The position numbers and the translations under genes are program-made. A stretch of DNA of 25,773 bases from JASMHC01 sp042092935 (GTDB taxonomy: Bacteria > Pseudomonadota > Alphaproteobacteria > Rhodobacterales > Rhodobacteraceae), in contig JBELFK010000023.1 of NCBI GenBank assembly GCA_042092935.1, positions 1-25,773 on the forward strand, read 5' to 3'. This document shows, one piece after another, positions 21,871 through 25,773 of the stretch. Each line of letters starts with the position of its first letter. The first letter of the stretch is position 1. The notes beneath the pieces were generated by a model, which searched no databases, was not told where the DNA came from, and saw nothing but the letters and a program-made list of their open reading frames with translations.

Positions 21871-23407
21871 CTGAGGTCTCCTCCTCGGGGCCTGTATCAG
21901 CGTCGTCATCTTCGTCCTGGCCGGTCAGAATGATGGCATTCGAAACCAGTTGGTGAACGGAAACAACGCTGTCCATATCGTAGCCAAATTTTGGCATGAC
22001 TTTTGAAAATTGGGTTTTGCAGATCGCGCAGATCGCGGCCATGTGGGTGACGCCGTGTTCCTCGGTCACGTCCTGAAGCGCGGTCATGCGCGGGCTTGAG
22101 CCTTTGACACGCAGGTCCATCAGATCGTCGGTCAGCAAGCCGCCGCCGCCACCACAGCACAGCGTGCTTTCCTTGATCGTATCCGGGTCCATGTCGAAGT
22201 AATTGTTGCACACGGCCTTGATGACATTGCGGGGAATTTCGAACTGGCCACCGGGCATATCGCCCATCCGGCTGGCGCGGGCGACGTTGCAACTGTCGTG
22301 ATAGGTCAGGCGAATGTGGTCATTCTGGCTTTTGTCGAATTTGAGCGTGCCTTTTTGGATTTCGTCCCAGGTGAATTCAAGGATGTGCTGTGGGATCGGG
22401 TATTTCTGGTCGAGAAAGTCGAACGGACCCGCCAATGTGTTCAAGAAGCTGTATGCGACGCGCCACGCATGACCGCATTCGCCAAAGACGATACGCTTGA
22501 CGCCGAGATCCTCGGCCGCCTTGCGAATGCGCAGGCTGATTTCGCGCATGTTTTCGTAGGACCCGATAAAGAGACCAAAGTTCGCGGCTTCGGACGCATA
22601 GGACGAGATCGTCCAACTGACGCCAGCCTCGTGGAAAACCTTGGCGTAACCAAGCAAGCCATCAATGTGGGGTTCGGCAAAAAAATCCGCAGAGGGCGTG
22701 ATAAGAAGAATGTCCGCGCCCTTTTCATCGAGCGGCAGGCGGATCGACAAACCTGTGTCGTCCTCAAGATCCTCTTCCAGATCTTCAAGCGTTGCGCGCA
22801 GGGCTTTTGGATTTAGACCGAGATTGTTGCCAACGTCTTTGACCTTGCCGATAATTTCGTTCGAGTATTTCTGGCCAACGCCAATGCTGTCCATGATCTC
22901 GCGGGCAGCCATGGTGATTTCGGCGGTGTCGATTCCGTAAGGGCAAAAGACCGAGCAACGGCGGCATTCCGAACATTGGTGATAATAGGAATACCATTCC
23001 TCAAGCACCTCTTCGGTCAGATCACGTGCACCGACCAACCACGGGAAGTATTTGCCTGCAAAGGTGAAATAGCGGCGGTAAACCGATCGCAGCAGATCTT
23101 GACGCGCGACAGGCATGTTCTTTGGGTCACCGGTGCCAAGGAAGTAATGGCATTTGTCGGTGCAGGCACCGCATTTGACACAGGTGTCCAGATAGACCTG
23201 AAACGCGCGGTTTTTCTCGCCCAGTTCGGCCATCTTCTCGAGTGCTTTTTCCTTCCAGTCGGGCACCAACTCGCCGGGAAAGCCGACCTTTTCCTGATGT
23301 TCGGGGGCTGCCTTAAAGGGTTGCAGCCCCTCCATGGCGCCGGGCTTCAGGCATGGCACGTCAAGCGCGTGCTGCATCTTGCGGAACTCTTCTGCGCCGT
23401 CAGCCAT
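21863..23407 (-). CDS. dsrK: DsrK: HdrD-like iron-sulfur subunit that acts on DsrC
   Basis: Cytoplasmic catalytic subunit of the DsrMKJOP complex, 514 residues, related to heterodisulfide reductase HdrD. Two N-terminal [4Fe-4S] motifs: CVKCGACTDKC (about 75-85) and CSECRRCSVFCP (about 142-153). The CCG regions for the noncubane cluster follow: GECGHAWR, TYHDSCNVAR, STLCCGGGGGLL and CAICKTQF. It is expected to reduce or oxidise the DsrC trisulfide/disulfide. The C-terminal tail is strongly acidic (EDDDADTGPEEETSDE). ATG 23407 lies three bases after the dsrM stop with GGAGAAG just before it; the end overlaps the dsrL start. Confidence 0.95.
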   Translation of the reverse strand: MADGAEEFRKMQHALDVPCLKPGAMEGLQPFKAAPEHQEKVGFPGELVPDWKEKALEKMAELGEKNRAFQVYLDTCVKCGACTDKCHYFLGTGDPKNMPVARQDLLRSVYRRYFTFAGKYFPWLVGARDLTEEVLEEWYSYYHQCSECRRCSVFCPYGIDTAEITMAAREIMDSIGVGQKYSNEIIGKVKDVGNNLGLNPKALRATLEDLEEDLEDDTGLSIRLPLDEKGADILLITPSADFFAEPHIDGLLGYAKVFHEAGVSWTISSYASEAANFGLFIGSYENMREISLRIRKAAEDLGVKRIVFGECGHAWRVAYSFLNTLAGPFDFLDQKYPIPQHILEFTWDEIQKGTLKFDKSQNDHIRLTYHDSCNVARASRMGDMPGGQFEIPRNVIKAVCNNYFDMDPDTIKESTLCCGGGGGLLTDDLMDLRVKGSSPRMTALQDVTEEHGVTHMAAICAICKTQFSKVMPKFGYDMDSVVSVHQLVSNAIILTGQDEDDDADTGPEEETSDE

Positions 23408-23410
23408 GGA

Positions 23411-24133
23411 TTACTTCTCCAGCTCTGCCGCCCAAGGGGCGAGGTGGCGCTTGTCGCGCGAGTTGTCGATTTGATTGCGTGTCGGCGAGAAAAAGACGCC
23501 GGGGGCGTGCATCAGTTTCGAGATCGGGAAGATCATCATCAGCGCAATGACCAACCCCAAATGCACAAGCAACACAGGGTCCGCCGGTAAATAGCCGATT
23601 TGAAAGCGGCTGAGACCAAGGATAAAGGATTTAACGGATACGATGTCGGTATAGGCAACAAACCGCATCAAAGCCCCGCTGGCCCCAATGCCGATCAACA
23701 GCAGCAACATGAGGATGTCAGAGGGCGACGTGATGTAGCGAATACGCTCGACAACGATGCGACGGAGCAGCAAACCGCCAAGGCCGATCAAAAAGGTGAA
23801 AGCTGCATAGGTGCCAGCGAATTGAACGGCCTCGACCCACCACCAGATTTCATAGGTGAAATAGCGCACATGGCGCGCAAGGATCAGCCACAGCGACATA
23901 TGCATCATCCAGCCAAACAGCCAAATCCACTTGTTCGACTTGTAAAGGCTTTGAAATAAGACCACCTCGCGCAGCATCCGCCAAAACACGCCCGACCCGG
24001 TTGTCGGGGCTGGTGTGGTCGGGATTTTCAACGGAGCGGGTGTCCGCGCATAGGATCGAATTCGCATCGCTACACCGACCACAATAATTGCGGTCGCGAT
24101 GTAGAACAGAATTGCGTAGATCACACCCAGCAC
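23411..24133 (-). CDS. dsrM: DsrM: NarI-like haem b membrane subunit
   Basis: Membrane subunit of DsrMKJOP that binds haem b and exchanges electrons with the quinone pool and DsrK. The 240-residue protein has five to six predicted helices (first at residues 3-22) and membrane histidines in MMHMSLWLILARHVRYF that fit haem ligands, plus a late LLVHLGLVIALMMIFPISKLMH. Start is GTG at 24133 with AGGAGGAG five bases upstream, stronger than any ATG nearby. It is 55 bp after dsrC, with a stem-loop in the gap. Length matches A. vinosum DsrM. Confidence 0.93.
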   Translation of the reverse strand: MLGVIYAILFYIATAIIVVGVAMRIRSYARTPAPLKIPTTPAPTTGSGVFWRMLREVVLFQSLYKSNKWIWLFGWMMHMSLWLILARHVRYFTYEIWWWVEAVQFAGTYAAFTFLIGLGGLLLRRIVVERIRYITSPSDILMLLLLIGIGASGALMRFVAYTDIVSVKSFILGLSRFQIGYLPADPVLLVHLGLVIALMMIFPISKLMHAPGVFFSPTRNQIDNSRDKRHLAPWAAELEK

Positions 24134-24163
24134 GCGGACTCCTCCTGTAGTAAATGCAATTAT

Positions 24164-24179
24164 CCCTTATTTATAAGGG
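24164..24179 (-). promoter_or_regulatory. Stem-loop between dsrC and dsrM
   Basis: Perfect inverted repeat CCCTTA-TTTA-TAAGGG, starting about ten bases after the dsrC stop. On the minus-strand transcript a partly U-rich stretch follows. It may protect the 3' end of a dsrC-containing RNA or attenuate transcription into dsrM, so that the soluble DsrC is made in excess of the membrane complex. The short stem makes complete termination unlikely. Confidence 0.5.
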
Positions 24180-24188
24180 CTTAGTGAC

Positions 24189-24521
24189 TTATACGCAGCC
24201 AGTCGGCTTTGGCAGGCCCGCAATTTTACAGGCTTGCTTGGCAGGGCCATAGGGGAACAACTCGTACATGTATTTGTTGTTGCCAATCCCTGGGCCCATC
24301 GACTTTTTGATGGATTTGATAAGCACGCGTACCGCTGGTGCGATCTGGTATTCCTCGTAATATTCACGCAGGAAATTCACCACGGCCCAGTGCTCTTCGT
24401 TCATGTCGATTTCTTCGGCGGCTGCGATTACATCCGCCAGTTCCTTGCTCCAATCCGAAAGCGTTGTGATGTAGCCTTCTTCATCATGCTCAACGGTGGT
24501 TCCGTTTACGTCATATGCCAT
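24189..24521 (-). CDS. dsrC: DsrC: swinging-arm sulfur carrier
   Basis: Small cytoplasmic protein (110 residues) that carries sulfur between DsrEFH, DsrAB and DsrK. It ends in the conserved arm ACKIAGLPKPTGCV with both functional cysteines: the penultimate C109 and C98 eleven positions before it, the pair that makes a true DsrC and not a TusE-type protein. Upstream NFLREYYEEYQIAP and GPGIGNNKYMYELFPYGP are family blocks. ATG 24521 has AAGGA at eight-base spacing; an in-frame ATG nine codons upstream (24548) lacks this and adds residues unlike the family. It lies 40 bp after dsrH. Confidence 0.96.
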   Translation of the reverse strand: MAYDVNGTTVEHDEEGYITTLSDWSKELADVIAAAEEIDMNEEHWAVVNFLREYYEEYQIAPAVRVLIKSIKKSMGPGIGNNKYMYELFPYGPAKQACKIAGLPKPTGCV

Positions 24522-24561
24522 TTGGTCTTCCTTAGTTAGAGCCCTCAAACGGGCGAAAGTG

Positions 24562-24870
24562 TTATAGCCAGCACTGGGTCCGGTCGTGTACGGTGACGAG
24601 AGTTACAAAGCCCGCATAGTCAACGCCGTTGACGTCGGCCAAAAGTTTGTCGCCCGCCAGGCCGCGCGCGTCTGCGTCGGGCGACATGACGTAGATGGAC
24701 ACTGTGCCTGCTTTCGCTTTGACCTGCTCGGACAGGCCTGAGTTCGCTAAAGCGCCATAGACACCGTCTTCGATCATCAAAACCGCATCGCCGTCCTTGC
24801 AGTGGTTGAGGCAACTCAGCAAAGACTGGTTTGAAAACGGGGATTTGTTAACTGTATGTAATGTTGACAT
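24562..24870 (-). CDS. dsrH: DsrH: TusB-like subunit of DsrEFH
   Basis: Third subunit of the cytoplasmic DsrE2F2H2 sulfur-transfer complex; 102 residues. MSTLHTVNKSPF and the cysteine in QSLLSCLNHCKDGDAVLMIE (C20, the position of A. vinosum DsrH Cys20) are typical, and the chain ends DRTQCWL. It follows dsrF by nine bases with GGGGA ahead of the ATG. Presence of dsrEFH marks the oxidative type of dsr locus, since sulfate reducers lack it. Confidence 0.93.
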   Translation of the reverse strand: MSTLHTVNKSPFSNQSLLSCLNHCKDGDAVLMIEDGVYGALANSGLSEQVKAKAGTVSIYVMSPDADARGLAGDKLLADVNGVDYAGFVTLVTVHDRTQCWL

Positions 24871-24879
24871 CTTGTTCCC

Positions 24880-25287
24880 CTAAAAGCTCAAAACAACGTC
24901 TTGATCGGCCATCACGTCGGCCATCTCGGCGCGCGAGACGAGACGGATCGACGGCTTTTCCTCCCAATCGTCGTCCTCGTCTTCATACATGATGTCTTGC
25001 AGATCGTCCGCCGTCAGGCCGCGCTCTTCAAGCGACTCTTTCTCGACGAACAGCTTGGTGACTTCAAAGTCGCCCAGCGCGCGGAACGTCGGCGAGAAGT
25101 TCTTGATGCCAATGCCGTCGGTGTTCTGGCCCTTGGTCAGTTGGAAAACACCGTCGTCAAGGAAGGCCAAAGACACATCCTGTTCGAAAGCTGCGCCGAT
25201 CAGCACCACCTCGAGCGATTCCAAAGCGTAGATCGTGCCGTAGGGCGCTTTGCGGTTCACGTAGAGGAATTTCTTAACTTCACTCAT
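24880..25287 (-). CDS. dsrF: DsrF: TusC-like subunit of DsrEFH
   Basis: Second subunit of the DsrEFH hexamer (135 residues). KKFLYVNRKAPYGTIYALESL is the family N-terminus and LIGAAFEQDVSLAFLDDGVF the central strand. No cysteine is present, as is usual for DsrF, which is structural. Residues near 100-110 are very acidic (MYEDEDDDWEEKP). I start at ATG 25287, four bases after the dsrE stop with GATTGAGG before it; an in-frame ATG five codons upstream overlaps dsrE and is less likely. Confidence 0.93.
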   Translation of the reverse strand: MSEVKKFLYVNRKAPYGTIYALESLEVVLIGAAFEQDVSLAFLDDGVFQLTKGQNTDGIGIKNFSPTFRALGDFEVTKLFVEKESLEERGLTADDLQDIMYEDEDDDWEEKPSIRLVSRAEMADVMADQDVVLSF

Positions 25288-25291
25288 GTCC

Positions 25292-25684
25292 TCAATCCCC
25301 AAACGTCACCAGACGGTCCGTCTGGATACCCATTTCAATCAACTGGCCAAGCCCCGAGATGCGAAAGCCGTCGGCGATGTTGTTCGCGTCTTTGCCCTGG
25401 CGGTTGGCCTCATTCTCATCCAGTAGACCGCGACGCTGGGCCGCCGCGATGCAGACCACCAGATCGATCTCGTGCTCTTTGGCAAGATTGGTCCAGTTGT
25501 TCTGGATATGGCGTTCGTCCTGCGGCGGGATCGTCAAACGTGACGAGACATTTACCCCATCGTGATAAAAGAACACGCGTGGGACTTCGTGACCGCCATC
25601 CAAGGCAGCTTTGACGAAATGATAGGCCGTGTCCGCTGCTTGATGCGTATAGGGGCCTTCACTGACGACTACTCCGATCTTCAC
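25292..25684 (-). CDS. dsrE: DsrE: TusD-like catalytic subunit of DsrEFH
   Basis: Sulfur-binding subunit of DsrEFH, 130 residues. It starts VKIGVVVSEGPYTHQAADTA and carries the persulfide cysteine in IDLVVCIAAAQRRGL at residue 78, the same number as the functional Cys78 of A. vinosum DsrE. A GTG start at 25684 with AAGGAG at seven-base spacing gives exactly the family length; the longer ATG start at 25747 would add 21 residues from inside dsrB. The dsrB stop is 11 bases upstream. Confidence 0.94.
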   Translation of the reverse strand: MKIGVVVSEGPYTHQAADTAYHFVKAALDGGHEVPRVFFYHDGVNVSSRLTIPPQDERHIQNNWTNLAKEHEIDLVVCIAAAQRRGLLDENEANRQGKDANNIADGFRISGLGQLIEMGIQTDRLVTFGD

Positions 25685-25695
25685 GTCATGGCTCC

Positions 25696-25773
25696 TTAGA
25701 AATGAATGTGCGCAGACGAGTTCATCGTCTTGCGGGCACCCGTCCATGTGTCGAGATGGTGCTTGGTGAAGGC
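25696..25773 (-). CDS. dsrB: DsrB: sulfite reductase beta subunit, last 25 residues only
   Basis: The minus-strand frame entering at the window edge reads AFTKHHLDTWTGARK, then TMNSSAHIHF, then TAA. This fits the C-terminus of the beta subunit of reverse dissimilatory sulfite reductase, and the following gene order EFHCMKLJOP supports it. The catalytic siroheme and iron-sulfur motifs, dsrA and the operon promoter lie outside the window. Identity rests on a short tail and on context. Confidence 0.85.
   Translation of the reverse strand, partial: AFTKHHLDTWTGARKTMNSSAHIHF

Noticed and set aside
15066..25773. Reductive (sulfate-reducer) dsr locus
   Set aside because: dsrEFH and dsrL between K and J mark the oxidative type, and no dsrD is seen where checked. 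DsrA is outside the window, so direction is inferred from gene content.
1..25773. CRISPR array, integrase, attachment site or complete insertion sequence
   Set aside because: No regularly spaced repeats, no transposase or integrase frame, and no tRNA gene in the window; nothing marks the edges of a mobile island around the dsr genes.

Overview
The window looks like a chromosomal piece of a marine Rhodobacteraceae (Roseobacter-type) alphaproteobacterium. Support comes from the pairing of tyrS with an AnmK-like gene, the trgA-trgB-cysK-mscS-alaX cluster (the Trg names come from Rhodobacter sphaeroides), a monomeric NADP isocitrate dehydrogenase, moderately high G+C and Rhodobacter-like protein sequences. 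No taxonomic marker is present, so this placement is inference.

Left part (1-9.8 kb), housekeeping and stress genes: the 5' half of tyrS (minus strand), a divergent AnmK-like gene that has lost its kinase motifs, a cysteine-desulfurase-like class V aminotransferase, a cyclopropane fatty acid synthase, then trgA, trgB (GGCT domain fused to Nudix), cysK, a DUF3772-type MscS channel and the editing protein AlaX. These are tightly packed and mostly overlapping, ending near a UUCG-loop terminator. Middle (9.8-14.2 kb): a low-G+C island with one unrecognised small gene, a membrane sterol-desaturase-family protein, and icd (monomeric type), which converges on it and shares a bidirectional terminator.

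Right part (14.2-25.8 kb): an almost complete oxidative (reverse) dissimilatory sulfite reductase locus. On the minus strand, in transcription order, are the 3' end of dsrB, then dsrE, dsrF, dsrH, dsrC, dsrM, dsrK, dsrL, dsrJ, dsrO, dsrP, a TrpD2/YbiB-like gene and dsrN. Convergent to it, on the plus strand, is a dsrE2-tusA pair with its own candidate promoter. The order matches the Allochromatium vinosum dsrABEFHCMKLJOPN operon, with the TrpD2-like gene added and without dsrR/dsrS after dsrN.

How the genes work together, from established knowledge of the families: TusA and DsrE2 handle cytoplasmic persulfide sulfur; DsrEFH passes it to the swinging-arm cysteine of DsrC; DsrAB oxidises DsrC-bound or sulfide sulfur to sulfite; DsrL moves electrons to NAD(P)+; DsrMKJOP spans the membrane and re-oxidises DsrC; DsrN amidates the siroheme of DsrAB. 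dsrA and the operon promoter lie outside the window. The main item of interest is this complete sulfur-oxidation system in a Rhodobacteraceae-like background, with several local oddities (a DsrJ without the extra haem-ligand cysteine, an embedded TrpD2-like gene, a palindrome in front of dsrE2).
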